From Bromus sterilis (Eukaryota > Streptophyta > Magnoliopsida > Poales > Poaceae), in contig OX465600.1 in NCBI GenBank assembly GCA_950022295.1, forward strand, positions 305,174,031 to 305,238,030: a stretch of 64,000 nt of DNA, read 5' to 3'. The translations under genes were made by a program, and so were the position numbers. The notes under the pieces were generated by a model. The model was not told the origin of the DNA. It did no database searches and saw only the letters and a program-made list of their open reading frames with translations. Positions 33,000 through 44,308 of the stretch are shown here, piece by piece. Each line of letters starts with the position of its first letter. Positions within the stretch are counted from its first letter, which is position 1.

Positions 33000-35083
33000 T
33001 TCTCTCTTTTTATTTTTATTTTTCTCTTTTTCTCCTTTTTTTTGGGTGGCCTCAATGACTCTTTCTATTTAACTCTCATTTGTCCTCTTTGGGATCTTTT
33101 GATTTTGTCCTCTTTAGGATCTTTTCCTCACTTTAGGGGCAATACTCTATATTTTACAAGAATATAGGATATCTTTCACACTTACAAAGGTACTCACAAA
33201 AAGAAAATGTAACTAATCATGATGCAAATGTATGCCTCTGCCAGGATAGCAGGATATGCAATGATACTAGCGCGTCATGTAGCAATGATTAGGGCAAGGC
33301 CCAACTAGCATGCGGCTCATCGATCAAGCAAGTAGCATTTATGACATGAGGATCAAGTCATGAGAGGGTGGATGTTGCATGGCAATATATCTCGGAAAGG
33401 CTATGGAAATGCCTTGTAGGTAGGTATGGTGGCTGTTTTGAGGAAAGATATAATGAGGCTTATGATGACAGAGCGTATCATGCCAAGGGTTTGGATGCAC
33501 CAACGAAGTATGCGCCAACTCTCGAGGTGAGAAAGGGCAATGCACGGTACCGAAGAGGCTAGAAAAAGTATGGGTAGGTGGAAGTGTCAACTTTCGAATA
33601 CTCACATTAGTCCGAAGAACTCATGCACTTATTATCGGTAACTCTCAATCTAATAGGAGGTTCACAAAGAGACAGGTACCCCGAGGAGGAGTGTATGGGG
33701 GTTTGGTTATCCTTGCGCATCCTCGACTCATGGTACGTGAGTGTACTCTAATATTCGAACCCTCCAGAGGTTAGTGATCCATCTAGTAGCTAGAGTTCTC
33801 AACAGGGGTTTTTGGTTTTCGAAAAACACACGGATTGCCCAAAATACGACATCTATCACTAATAGGCAAGAGCTCTTGACACCAAAAGTTCAAACATTAC
33901 TCTAGTCAATACCTCAAAACTATTGCAAGTTACTACTTCAAAAATAAAAGCAACTTTAACTACCTACTTTCTAGTCAAGACACAGAACTTAGTGCAACAG
34001 GAAAACTCTCTAACAAGATAAAACATGCAACCTATAGAAAGTTCAACCTGAAAAGAAAATCTCTAGAAAAACTAAAGCACTACAGCTAAACAGACCAGCA
34101 GCTAAGAAAAGAAAAAGAACAACTCACAGCTAAAAGAAATAAGCGTGCAAATCCTATGAGGAGTTCTAGTTCAAGTGGAGCGTGTTTCTCTCCCACACAA
34201 AAGAGTAAGTTGGGGTCTAACTTGTTACTACATCAATCAAAGCAAAACGAACCTAGAAAAGTAAAGAGCGAGACGCTCCAAGCAAAGCACATAACGCATG
34301 AAGTGATAAAAATATAGTGCAACGAAAGACAGACTGATGATTGTTGATGAAGAAGGGGATGCACCGGGGGCATCCCCAAGCTTAGACGCTTGAGTCTCCT
34401 TGAATATTTATTGGGGGTGCACTTGGGCATCCCCAAGCTTGAGCGCTCGACACTCCTGGATCTTCTTTCATCACCTTCCATCGCGCACTTGAAAACTCCC
34501 TTCATACATAACTCATTGTAGGCTGATTAGAGAGATTAGTACCCTAATAAAATATTTTTCCTCTACTGCAAATAAAGATTTCCAGGAAGAACTACTGTTT
34601 CTCTTGCCTGCCCAAAAAAGTTTGCAAAGAAAAAGCAAGATTAAGGATTGCAAAACTGCGAAAAGAAAAAATGGGGCAGAAGCTGAGAAAAACAGAACAA
34701 CAGAGAAAGGGGAATTTTTTCGAGGTACTTCTGCAACTCAAATCAAAAAACTTTGAACAGGGGCTAGCAAGCCAATTGTATGGAGCATGCTGTCAAAAGA
34801 ATTCAGATCAAAAAGATGATCTGGTGATTTATTGCGAATTTTCCCGTCAAGAAGACAGAATCTGTTTCTGGACAGCAAGCTCCAACTTTTGAACTTTCAA
34901 GCACTCTGAGGCTAAACTTGGCACAAAGCTTGAAAAAGAAAGATACAATGATGATGCTACAGTAGTAAAAATCATCAAGACCACTAAGAACAGAACAAAA
35001 GAAAAAATAAAAACCTAAATTCGTTGCGGGCTGCCTCCCGAAAGCGCTTCTTTATAGCCATTAGCTAGGCTTAAAGCAGAAGA
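33000..35083 (-). other. Gypsy non-coding interior
   Basis: No coding frame. It holds a direct repeat of GGGCATCCCCAAGCTT motifs (34369-34440) and a GTTGCGGGCTGCCTCCCG segment just after the protease (35023-35040), which I associate with Triticeae gag-protease gypsy families. T-rich and A-rich tracts occur at both ends. Confidence 0.5.
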
Positions 35084-35917
35084 TCAAAGTTCTCCAAAAT
35101 CATCGGAAGGTTCACCAAGGATTTCAAAGGGGTTTTCAATAAGCTCATCCTTGTTCTTCCGAGGGAAGCGATACGTACCTTTCGCCTTACCACGCAAACG
35201 TATTTGTCCTTTACCTATATCAATGAAGCCTTTCATGGCTCGGAGGAAGTCCCTTCCAAGCACTATATTTCCTTTATTGGACTTCCTGATGGAAAAGTCA
35301 ATCTCCACACTCCTTTTAAGAAACATGAATTGAACATTTTTCAGTCTTCCCTGTATCTCAGAAATATCACCATTAGAATGTTCATGGAAAGACGGAAATT
35401 TATCCATGCTTGCAAGGTACAAAGAATCATAGAGAAAGCTTGACATTATAGAAACTGTAGATCCAATGTCACAAAAAGCAAGGAAGTTTTGATTAGAGAT
35501 AAAAACCCTAATAAAAGGCTCCCAGTCATTTTCTTTTTCCAAAATCTCCTCTCTAGGAGGATTTAGGCTCTACTTTTTTAGGACTAGAGCATCAAGTCTC
35601 TTTTCAATAGTAGCAATTCTATCTATAACAGTATCAAAACCGTCATAAACAAAATAGCCAGATAAACCATGTATAATTTCAAGTGCTCTAGCTTCATCAC
35701 ACTCTAAAAAGTCTCCTTCGGCTATAAGATCAAGAGAGTGCTTACACCACTTAAAGAGGCCAAAGTAAAAATTTCTAAGCACAATTCTTGTAGGTAACCA
35801 AGGCATATTTGCCTCATGTGCTTCAGAAATTCTGTCCCATGCCTTCTTCATATTCTCCCCGTTCTTTTGGTGGAAATCCAAGACCTCGGATTCCCCCATA
35901 GTACCAGCTCTTAACAT
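35084..35917 (-). pseudogene. Gypsy gag-protease fragment
   Basis: Two frames in the same phase, 35917-35570 and 35542-35084, divided by one TAG after LDALVLKK. The first is a gag (retrotrans_gag-like) fragment with RIVLRNFYFGLFKWCKHSLD. The second is a retropepsin-like domain with AFCDIGSTVSIMS (catalytic Asp in DIGS) and IVLGRDFLRAMKGFIDIGKG. The gag portion is much shorter than a complete gag and no zinc knuckle is seen. Confidence 0.7.
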
Positions 35918-36295
35918 ACTTCACCACACAAGAAAGGTAACAGGTATTTTTGGTATTTTTGATTAGGGACTCAAAAGTAAAAACTGAAAGGTAAACTAAC
36001 AAGACTAAAAAGCAAAGGTAAAAGATAGCGTGTAACTCCCCTATTTTTGATACAGGAGTCCGACAACGGCGCCAGAAATTGGCGGTTATCAGGACTCGCG
36101 TATTTGTACTTCCTTTGAGTCCCCGGCAACGGCGCCAGAAATTAGCTTCATGGCTTCTCGCCCCTCGTTGGTTACCCCAAGTGGAAGGTTGAGATGCAGC
36201 GTAGCGGTAATTTCCCTCAGTAAAGATACCAAGGTTTGTCTCCAGTAGGACTCAACGATAAGTACGATAGGTGGCAACGGCGCCAGAAATTATTC
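35918..36295 (-). promoter_or_regulatory. Gypsy leader with three primer-binding-site copies
   Basis: The 17-mer CAACGGCGCCAGAAATT (plus-strand view) occurs at 36065-36081, 36127-36143 and 36275-36291. The last is 4 bp from the LTR, the normal primer-binding position. The intervening sequence is not otherwise repeated. Confidence 0.75.
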
Positions 36296-37785
36296 TGATG
36301 CGTGGAGTTGTCGTGGACCTGCACAAAACAAATAACTTTGCTCCCAACGAGTTCAGAGGAGTTTTCAATTCCTCCGGCCTTGTCGTTTACAAAGGATCAA
36401 ACGCAAGAGATAAAAAGGTACTAGTAAAAGTAAAAACAGAAAGATAAATAGTGGGTGTGAACAATGGTATGAAGATGGACCGGAGTCCCGTGATTTTCAC
36501 TAGTGATGTATCTCTCCCAAAAGACGATAAAAATGCTAGCGAGGTAAACAAATCACAGTTGGGCAATTGACAGGATTATGAAGGCACCGCAATGCTAACT
36601 ATGCTGCAAAGAAAGGAAGGGCTCAAAAGCAATGGGCAGTACGCCAAGGTAAGTAGACCAAAATCCATCTGCATCTACTACGAATCATCCACCTTGAGAT
36701 ATCTATCCAGAACATCTTGCTGGTATTAAGTTGCGAATCCCACCCAAAGTGTAAACTCAAAGCAACATACAACTGCATTAAAAGAACTTTGCGTAAAGTA
36801 AACAATTCTTGCACCAATAGGCACAATCACCGTTGTTTTATCCCTGGTGGCAACAGCACATCCCCTAGTCTCATGTTTCTTTCACTCAAGCTAGACATCA
36901 GGGGGCTGAACCCACAATTGAGCATAACGCTCTCTCTTGGAGTAGCAAGCAAATAACTTGGCCAAAGAAAATACTGCAACGGAGAACATGCAAGAATTTA
37001 CTCAAGAACAAAATATAAAAGGGCAAACCAAATATATTACTCATCACAATCTGAACATAGTCTCATAATCCATCAGATCCCAACAAACTCAGCATAGCAA
37101 CAGCAGAAAATTACATAGGTGCCTCGATCATGTGAGGCAGCTCACGAGGTCTCGAAAGTGAAAGCACAAAAGAGGGAGAGGACATCACATAGCTACTGAT
37201 CACGGACCCATGGTCCAAGGGGGACTACTCACGGCACATACGGGAGGCGTCCATGGCTATGGATGGTCTCCCGGAGGGGTGATCTCCTTCCGGCAGGGTG
37301 CCGGGGCAGCTTCTCCAGGCAGCCCCGATCTGAAAACGGCGGCAGCGGCGGAACAGAGAGGTTTCCGCGAAAAAGAGTTCTCCTTTTGGGGTTTCTACCC
37401 CGAGGGGGTTTTATATGCGAAGGGGGCGTCGAGGGGCCACCCAGGGCAGCCAGGAGGGTGCCTGGCGCGCCCTAGGGTTGGGGCCGCGCCAGGGACCCTT
37501 CTGGCTCCCTGGTGGTGGTCCCGGCTCTCTCCCTTGGTTATTCCGGAAGCTTCCTGCCCGCTGATTTTTAATATAATTTTTGCAGAATTTTTTGGGCACT
37601 TAAATCAGCCGGAAAACCTGAAAAACAAAAAAGAAGAAAACCAGAAGCTGGCAACTGGGTGCACTGAGTTAGTAGGTTAGTCCAAATTGGTTTAAAAGTG
37701 TAATAAAGTTCAACCAAAACATGGCAAAGTCACACAAAACATGCATGGAGCAAGAAGAAATTATAGATACCTTTGGGACGTATCA
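36296..37785 (-). repeat. Gypsy 5' LTR, minus strand
   Basis: On the minus strand TGATACGTCCCAAAGG to CCACGCATCA, 1490 bp. A CGCATATAAAACCCCC TATA-like site lies near 37410. It interrupts a CACTA coding frame right after AKNEPWV. Long plus-strand frames in it are not genes. Confidence 0.8.
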
Positions 37786-38197
37786 GTACCCATGGCTCAT
37801 TTTTCGCGGTGACGTTTGCGCCCGCAGACTTGGATTTGGTTTCGGGTATAACCATGGTGGTGAAGTACCGGTCTTCTTTTACGACGCTCTTGGCCCATCT
37901 CACACGGAACATCGACACCTTCTCTCCACAGTAGTCGAGCTCCCATATGTCCTCGATCCTTCCATAGAATCTTTCCTTGACGTCATCGGTGTAGAATATC
38001 CCCGTTACCCCTGAGTTCTGGTAATCACAGTTATTGTCCTTTTCCTCCATGTAAAATGTGTAGCCGCTGATATCATACGCTTGATAGGTCATCAGGTTGC
38101 GTGCGGCACCCTGTATCAAGGTGAATATCATCTTTTCTTCCTCGGAAGCGTTCCTTCGCGGGGGATTAGCACGAAGCTCGTCCCTGAACCAAGTCAT
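37786..38197 (-). pseudogene. CACTA DUF4216 domain, truncated
   Basis: Starts MTWFRDELRANPPRRNASEE and contains the family-typical YDISGYTFYMEEKDN, NSGVTGIFY and GRIEDIWELDY. The end is replaced by retrotransposon LTR after KNEPWV. DUF4216 accompanies TNP2 in plant CACTA elements; its role is unknown. Confidence 0.8.
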
Positions 38198-38212
38198 GAA
38201 ACCGGAGTTGTG

Positions 38213-38899
38213 CTATTTGATTAGCCGTGGATCTCGGTCCGTTATCTGCAGGCCCTGGTCACTGTACTTCTTCCTGATTAAATCCTTGTGCTTTACTATC
38301 CAAGGATCGACCAGCTGGATGTGTTGTAGCGCGACTAGGCTTGCTCTTTCAAAGTCGATGTCTCGACCGGCAAAGTTGACATGCATTGCGCGGCTTCCCT
38401 CGTGGTGACCACACACATCGGTCCTGCGAAAGTGCTTGTTGACGGCCAGACCAACAGGGTTCTCGGTGTTGAGATAATTCGTGCAAAAAGAGATGCACTC
38501 TTCGGTTAGAAAGCCCTTCGCTATGCTTGCATCTGGACGGGACCTGTTACGAACGTATTTTTTGATGTGTCCATTCATCCTTTCGAACGGCATCATGCTG
38601 CACAGAAATGCAGGACCGAGTTGGACGATATCCTCCACGACGTGGATCAGCAGATGCACCATAATGTCGAAGAACGCGGGCGGGAAATAGATCTCAAGCT
38701 CGCATAGTATGAGCACGATCTCCTCCTGTAGCCATTTGAGTTGCGTAGCGCAAATCGACTTCTGGGAGATGACGTCAAAAAAGTTTTCAGCAAGTCGTCG
38801 ATTTCTTTGCCGCTCCTTCGAGCTGGGGGTGCTCGGAGCTCCTCGCTTCCATCGAACAGATGTCCCTGTTTTCTCCACGCGTGTTTCTTGGGAAGCCAC
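38213..38899 (-). pseudogene. CACTA DUF4218 domain
   Basis: Contains YFPPAFFDIMVHLLIHVVED, GPAFLCSMMPFERMNGHIKK and RPDASIAKGFLTEECISFC, typical of the domain following TNP2 in plant CACTA transposases. The N-terminal 60 residues are a shifted frame of the TNP2 part, so a frameshift lies near 38800. It ends LIK* close to the next frame. Confidence 0.8.
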
Positions 38900-39960
38900 C
38901 TCCGAGACCCTTGGAACACGTTTTTTGAAGATCCAGGATCTTTTGGTAGCTGGCGGTATGTTGTATTATCCATGCACCTAACGCATGCACAGAATCCTTG
39001 GACCACCTGCCCTGAGAAATATCCGTATCCGAGATAGTCGTGCACCGTCGTGATCACCGCGGCTTTCATTGTGAAATATTCTTTTGTCGCGGCGTCCCAC
39101 GTATTGACTCCGTCTTTTCATAACGTTTCTAGCTCCTCTTTCAACAGCTGCAGATATAGATTGAGGTCCGTACCTAATTGTTTCGGCCGTTGAACTAGCA
39201 TACACATTGTTATGTACTTTTTCTTCATGCACTTCCAGGGGGGAAGGTTGTATATGCATACAAACACGGGCCAGGTACTGTGTGTGCTGCTCTGGCCGCC
39301 AAACGGATTGACTCCATCGGCACACACACCAATCCTGAGGTTCCTTGGTTCTTTCCCAAAATCTGGGTATTCGAGGTCCAACGCAGTCGATTGGCTACCA
39401 TCTGAAGGGTGCCTCGGCATGTCCTCCTTTTCCGGATCCGGGTTCGGGTCATCCTCTTTTAGCTTCTTTCTATCCGCGTGCCAGGTCATGAGATTTGCTT
39501 CCTCGGGATCCACGAAATACCTCTGCAGACGAGGAGTGATCGGAAAGTACCGTACCACTTTTCTAGGAACTTTCTTCCCTCTCTTGTATCGACTAACACC
39601 GCACACCGAACATGTGATTTTATCTTCCTCCTCACCCCGATAGATCATGCAATCATTTATGCAGACGTGGTATTTAACGTGCGGAAGATCGAGAGGGCAA
39701 AGGACTTTCTTGGCCTCAGCGATACTAGTTGGGCACGTGTTGCCCTTCGGAAGACGATCGTGCCAGAATGCCATGTTATCATCGAAGCTTTCGTCGGTCC
39801 ATTTGTGTTTTGCCTTCATCTCCATAGCCCCAAGTGTTACATTCAAGCGGGTATCCCCGTCATTGCATCCTTCGTACAACTTCGTAATCGCATCTTTCTC
39901 GAGTTGCGCCATCTTGGCTTTCTCTCTAGCTGCACCTCTTGCGTTCAACGCCTCTTTCAC
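38800..39960 (-). pseudogene. CACTA TNP2 transposase, interrupted
   Basis: The first frame (39960-39118) carries HKWTDESFDDNMAFWHDRLP, CINDCMIYRGEEEDKITC, the Cys pair CSVCGVSRYK, MTWHADRK and GVCADGVNPFGGQSSTHSTW, diagnostic of Transposase_21. A TGA at about 39118 replaces the usual Trp before KDGVNTWDAATKEYF. The frame then continues through KAAVITTVHDYLGYGYFSGQ and CMDNTTYRQL to about 38800, where a deletion or shift leads to DUF4218. The C-terminal catalytic region is incomplete. Confidence 0.85.
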
Positions 39961-40038
39961 AAGCAGCTCTTGAACATGAGGGTCCCGTACCCAGCTTGAA
40001 TCCTCATCATGTCTGACATCTTGATCTACATGATCCGC

Positions 40039-40368
40039 TTAGGCATCTTCTTCATGATCATGTACGGGATGCTCTTCGTCTTCTCGCCCTCCACTGTTTT
40101 CTGGTTGCCCTTCCTCATTTACTGGCGCCCCACCATTGACGTCCTCCTCCTCACCAGCTTCATCACTTATGCATCGTGTGTAGCCATCCATCAAACCATT
40201 ACGCTTCAGGTGTCTTTGCAATATTCCGGAATCAGGCTCGGTCACGCACTGCAGTTTGCATCTCCGACACGGACATCTTATATCCGACCTATTATTCCTT
40301 AGCATGTCGCTTGTCGCACATTGCATCCACCTAGCCACGGTGATATCGCTCAGCATCTCGTGGACCAT
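40039..40368 (-). pseudogene. CACTA transposase-associated domain
   Basis: DIRCPCRRCKLQCVTEPDSG followed by LQRHLKRNGLMDGYTRCISD matches the Transpos_assoc domain found upstream of TNP2, a Cys/His-rich probable DNA-binding module. An acidic tail follows (EEEDVNGG...EDEEHPVHDHEED). It is in a different frame from the downstream TNP2 part, so an intron or frameshift lies between. Confidence 0.75.
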
Positions 40369-40539
40369 GGTCGATCACCTGCGTGCACGGAGAGAGCAAC
40401 ACAATTATATATCACAGTCGTCGCCGGAAAAATTCGGCATGACCTTCCCTAATAATGCATGGGAGCATGCGGAGAGTGCGCCAGAAATTTGCCAAAACGG
40501 AAATGAATCGACATTTTGGCAAAACATTGGCCACTCAAG

Positions 40540-40645
40540 ATACACATATACATCAAACCACCATAAGCTTCACATATACATCAAACCACCACAAGCTTCA
40601 CATATACATCAAACCCAAGCTTCACATATACAACAAACCCCAAGC
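40540..40645. repeat. Minisatellite, about 29 bp units
   Basis: About four units of CACATATACATCAAACCACC plus AAGCTT, the last two shortened. Located in the CACTA 5' region between the subterminal repeats and the first exon. Confidence 0.75.
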
Positions 40646-40924
40646 TAATAAAGGCAAGTATATGGGTCACAAATGGAACAAAAGAGTTTGGGAGGAGGTC
40701 CACTTACTTCAATATGAAACAAAATAGATGTAATGCCAAGTATCGATGGATAAATGGAAGAAATGAGGTGGGAAGGAGGAGAAAACCGAATAGATCTAGG
40801 TTGAGAAGAGTGGATCTAGTTTGAGAATTGTGTGGAGTGAATGAGATGTGGTAGGTGGGGTGGAGTAGATAATGGCAGCTCTAGGCATTTAGTGGCGCAT
40901 ATATAAAGTCAGTGGTGGCGCATT

Positions 40925-41230
40925 GGTGAAATGCGCCACCCCTAAGCTCTTATGGGTGGCGCATTAGAGAAATGCGCCACCCCTAAGGACCTTATGGGTG
41001 GCGCATTTACAGAAAGCGCCACCCCTAAGCTCTTAGGGGTGGCGCATTCTGTATATGCGCCACCTATAAGGTTCTTAGGGGTGGCGCATATTGCTAGATG
41101 CACCACGTATAAGATCATCCAGGCTGGCCCACTCTTAGGGTGGAAAATAATGCGCCACCCATAAGACCTTATGGGTGGCGCATTATTTTCCAGTGCGCCA
41201 CCCCTAACAGATGGTGGCGCATGGCTTTCT
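40925..41230. repeat. CACTA subterminal hairpin repeats
   Basis: Alternating AATGCGCCACCC and GGGTGGCGCATT motifs, about ten, separated by CTAAGCTCTTA-type spacers. Adjacent pairs form inverted repeats. In CACTA elements such repeats bind the element-encoded subterminal-binding protein. Confidence 0.85.
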
Positions 41231-41261
41231 ATATGTGCCACTAATAAGCTTTCCATGTATA

Positions 41262-41279
41262 GCTATTTCCCTAGTAGTG
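41262..41279 (-). repeat. CACTA terminal inverted repeat
   Basis: GCTATTTCCCTAGTAGTG, reverse complement CACTACTAGGGAAATAGC. The 3-bp target duplication would be GCG (41280-41282), but the partner end is absent. Confidence 0.8.
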
Positions 41280-42150
41280 GCGGGGCGGCATGGTGGTGCT
41301 AGGGGTCGGCGGCGCGACCCCGGCCCAGATCTGGGCCCTTAGGGCTCCATCTGGGTCCTAGCGGGTTGGTTTAGGCATGGCTACGCCGTCTTTGGGCCGG
41401 TAAAGTGGAGGAGCGGCTTAGACTTGGAGCGGCGACGCCGACGGCATGCCTTCTGCAGCGCGACGGCAGGAGCTTTACGGGCGTGGAGGGCCCGGACAGA
41501 CCTGTGGGCCAACGGGTCTGATATGCTCCTGCTGTTGCGTCCGGTCGGATCCTGCTGTGTCGGTGAAGGTTGTACCCTCCCGCGTGCGGACGGTGCTGCT
41601 TCTTCGAGTCCCGTCTTTTCCTCTTTGCCGTGCATGTCTCACTTGGCGGTGCCGTGGTGAGACAACATGGGAAATTCAAGACCTTATTGGCGCAGGGTGG
41701 TGGGCGGTAGGGTGGTGTGCTCCGGAGCGCTCGGGGAGATGGGTGGGATCGGGAGAAATCCCTGTCGGCTTGGCCGACCCTGACGCGGTGTCGCCTGGGG
41801 TGACGCCAAACCTTCTTGAAGGGCGTTGGGCGCCACCCTTCCCTTCTCCTTGTCGTGTACCGGGGGAAACTCGTGCAACAGTGTCGTCATCATCGCATCC
41901 CTTCTTGAAGGTGTTGCGTGGTACCTGTGCTTCGGAGTCGGAGCTTGACGGATGTTTCGGTGGGTGCTATGGTCGCGAATCTTCTTTGTTTCTGTTGATC
42001 CGCTGTTGTTGGCATTTGTTTCTTTTATATTTTCTCTCTTTTATTTTGGGTGTGCCTGTGCTGTTTTCGCCCCAGCATTTATCGTTGGTTGTATCGGTGA
42101 TGATTGCTTTGTAATACAAAGCGGGGGAAACCCTATTTTCTCACAAACCG
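41280..42150 (+). repeat. Unclassified GC-rich repeat, longest copy (copy 2 of 3)
   Basis: Contains the segment 41693-41975 shared with 5100 and 51263, but here uninterrupted, continuing into a T-rich part ending AATACAAAGCGGGGGAAACC. That kind of tail is common at 3' ends of grass retroposon copies. No coding domain is recognised in its open frames. The class is undetermined. Confidence 0.5.
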
Positions 42151-42522
42151 TGCTGGACCGGGAGGTGGCAATAACACTTTTTATGTTAGTCTGGTGGTGT
42201 TCAAGGTTATTTTGCATGCCTTCTGTTAAGATGTCTGTTATGCAATACTATAGCGTGTACCAACATCAAACTATCTATATTTGTACTTCTGTTAGCAGCA
42301 TGAATAAATTAAAATATTGTAAAGCTATATGAATCACCACATGTACAATCATCAGTTCTTAAATCCATCAAAGGTGAGATTTCTTATTGGAAAGTTCAAA
42401 AGAATTATGTTTTCCATCTTAATGACCAAAACACAAATTTGAAGTGCTTCTTCTACAGTTAGTTTTCTTGCACCAATTAAATCTTCCGTGCCATGCATCA
42501 AAGTCAAAGGTGCTTGAAAACT
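42151..42522. other. No gene recognised
   Basis: AT-rich, short frames only, no recognised element. Confidence 0.45.
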
Positions 42523-42727
42523 GGGAGCGTTTGGATCCCTCGCTCAATTACCTCGCTGGGCAAGGCTAGCCTTGCTTTCGAAGGCTAGCAAAATCGGCTC
42601 GCTCACTCAATTGAAGAAAAAAAACTGAAAACTGTTGGCAATGAGGTTACCTTGCCCGAAAACCAAATCCTCTGCTTCCTTGCTTGGCGAAGCTAACCAA
42701 GAGCTTGCCATAGAACCAAACGTTCCC
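42523..42727. mobile_element. MITE-like element
   Basis: Starts GGGAGCGTTTGG and ends CCAAACGTTCCC, giving near-perfect 12-bp terminal inverted repeats around 205 bp. The type resembles grass Tourist/hAT-like MITEs with GGG..CGTTTGG termini. Target duplication not clear. Confidence 0.65.
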
Positions 42728-42943
42728 GAATTGCTCATTATTTAACTAGTGTGCCTCGTACAAGGAGTTATCGACTAAAGAGTTTGTTGTGTGGTCTTCA
42801 AAGGTAAGGCCATCTGATCGGGTTGGCCCTGGTTTGTTGTACATCGTGAAGTAATTCTTGTGTATCAAGTGTGAACAAATTTATAGGTGATAAAAAAAAC
42901 ATGACAATCAAGAAAGGAGAGGCAATTCATCAAAGAATCATAC

Positions 42944-43930
42944 TCCCTCCGATTCATAATAAGTGTCGTTCATTTTAAGTTAGTACAAATTTTATACTAG
43001 ATGAACAATTTTAAGACTAGAAATACATTTTCTAAAAGAATTTAAAAATTACATACGAACATATAATAACACATGTAGATTTAAAAAAATTTATATTAAT
43101 ATTATTAAAAAAATATAAACATTAAAAAAATGTATTATTTTATTATGTATATATGAACACTTTTCAAAATAATACAATTAAAATTCAATGCATAAGTATT
43201 AATAGAATTACAGGAATACTTATTGTAATTACAATTATAAAAAAATTATTTAAAAAATGTAAAGAAAATTGAAAAGAATTAATATATAAAAAATAGCCAA
43301 GTGTCCCCCTATACTAAAGAATTAATAGACAAGTGTCCCCCAAATATTATAGGTTATAAAAGGAACATTTTTTAAATTATTTGAATGCTTAATATATAAA
43401 AATTAATTTTATATTTATCAAAACAGTTTGAGATATCATAAGCCCGTTTAAATTTTTAATTCTCCGAGTGTGCTTCGACTTGATAATTTATGCATTCAAA
43501 GTAGACAATAAAGAAAGATGGTTGAACTAGTTAGCACATCGTTAGTTTTTATTTTCATTCAAATGGTAGACAATAAATAAATGTGGTAAACAGTGATAAT
43601 TTACGCTTTCAAGTGTTATTTCATCTTTTCATTTTTGTTAAAAAATAAACTATATAAATTATATAATTGTAATTGCTATAAATATTCATGTAATTCTATT
43701 AATACTTATGCACTTTATTTTATTAGCATTATTTTGGTAAGTGTTCGTATATATGTATTAAATATAATATTTTGTAAAAATAATATTATTAATTTTAAGA
43801 TAATTTTTATAAGCTTCATGTGTTAATATATGTTCGTGTAGTATGTAATTTTTAAATTCTCTTAAGAAATGTATTTCTAGTCTTAAATTGTACATCTTGT
43901 TTTAATAAAGTTTATATGTTTGTAAAAATA
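42944..43930. mobile_element. Long AT-rich foldback element
   Basis: Two arms, about 42975-43260 and 43640-43930, are inverted copies: GACTAGAAATACATTT on the left pairs with AAATGTATTTCTAGTC on the right, and the similarity extends over about 280 bp. The left edge has CTCCCTCCGATTCATAATAA, a Stowaway/mariner-type terminus. The matching right terminus is missing. The loop carries two CAAGTGTCCCCC motifs. Confidence 0.75.
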
Positions 43931-44308
43931 TTTTTTATTTAATTAAAAAAATTGAAAAAGATCTGTGAAAAAAAACCTTTTTTTAGGGGTTTATGAAGCT
44001 TTATTCATCAAGTCTCAACGGGATACAAGTCTGATCATGCGGAAGCAACAGCCAAACATGGCATCCCACAGATAGACCAACAAAGTACTTTGCTAATAAA
44101 GCCACTTCTACGAAACTAACATTGTTTTCAACTATAAAAGAACAAGAATTAAAAACAGGTAAACGACGATGAAAAAATAACTAATAGCCAAGCGTGCAAA
44201 CCAGTTGGGCTGTCGGCCATAGCCAGGCCGACTACATGGTGGGTGAGCCACCGGTCGGTTTCGCCTAGGCTGACTGGGCTGTATCGACTCTGGCCGGGCC
44301 AACTGCCC
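43931..44308. other. No gene recognised; DUF247 3' flank side of copy B
   Basis: Poly-T tract then GTTTATGAAGCTTTATTCATC and moderately GC-rich sequence. It is not shared with copy A, where an LTR-like fragment occupies the corresponding position. Confidence 0.4.

Larger units (their letters stand above)
32600..37785 (-). mobile_element. Gypsy-type gag-protease retrotransposon (Sabrina/WHAM-like), 3' LTR missing
   Basis: Minus strand: 5' LTR 37785-36296, primer-binding region, gag and protease, then a long non-coding interior. No RT or integrase is seen, as in Triticeae gag-protease families that rely on other elements. It lies inside the DUF4216-type gene of the CACTA transposon, which breaks off at 37785. 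No second LTR and no left target duplication (expected GTACC) is found. The left boundary against the copia element is somewhere between about 32.6 and 33.2 kb. Confidence 0.7.
37786..41279 (-). mobile_element. CACTA (En/Spm) transposon, minus strand, left part missing
   Basis: The right terminus at 41279 reads, on the minus strand, CACTACTAGGGAAATAGC, a CACTA terminal inverted repeat. Next come GGGTGGCGCATT subterminal hairpins, a transposase-associated domain, TNP2, DUF4218 and DUF4216, the standard gene order. A gypsy element cuts the DUF4216 part at 37785 and no other CACTA half appears in the window. All frames are interrupted, so it is inactive. Confidence 0.9.

Noticed and set aside
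32532..33000. Envelope-like gene of the SIRE copia lineage
   Set aside because: No open frame of useful length follows RNase H.
37210..37680. 156-residue plus-strand frame
   Set aside because: Lies antisense in the gypsy LTR; no domain.
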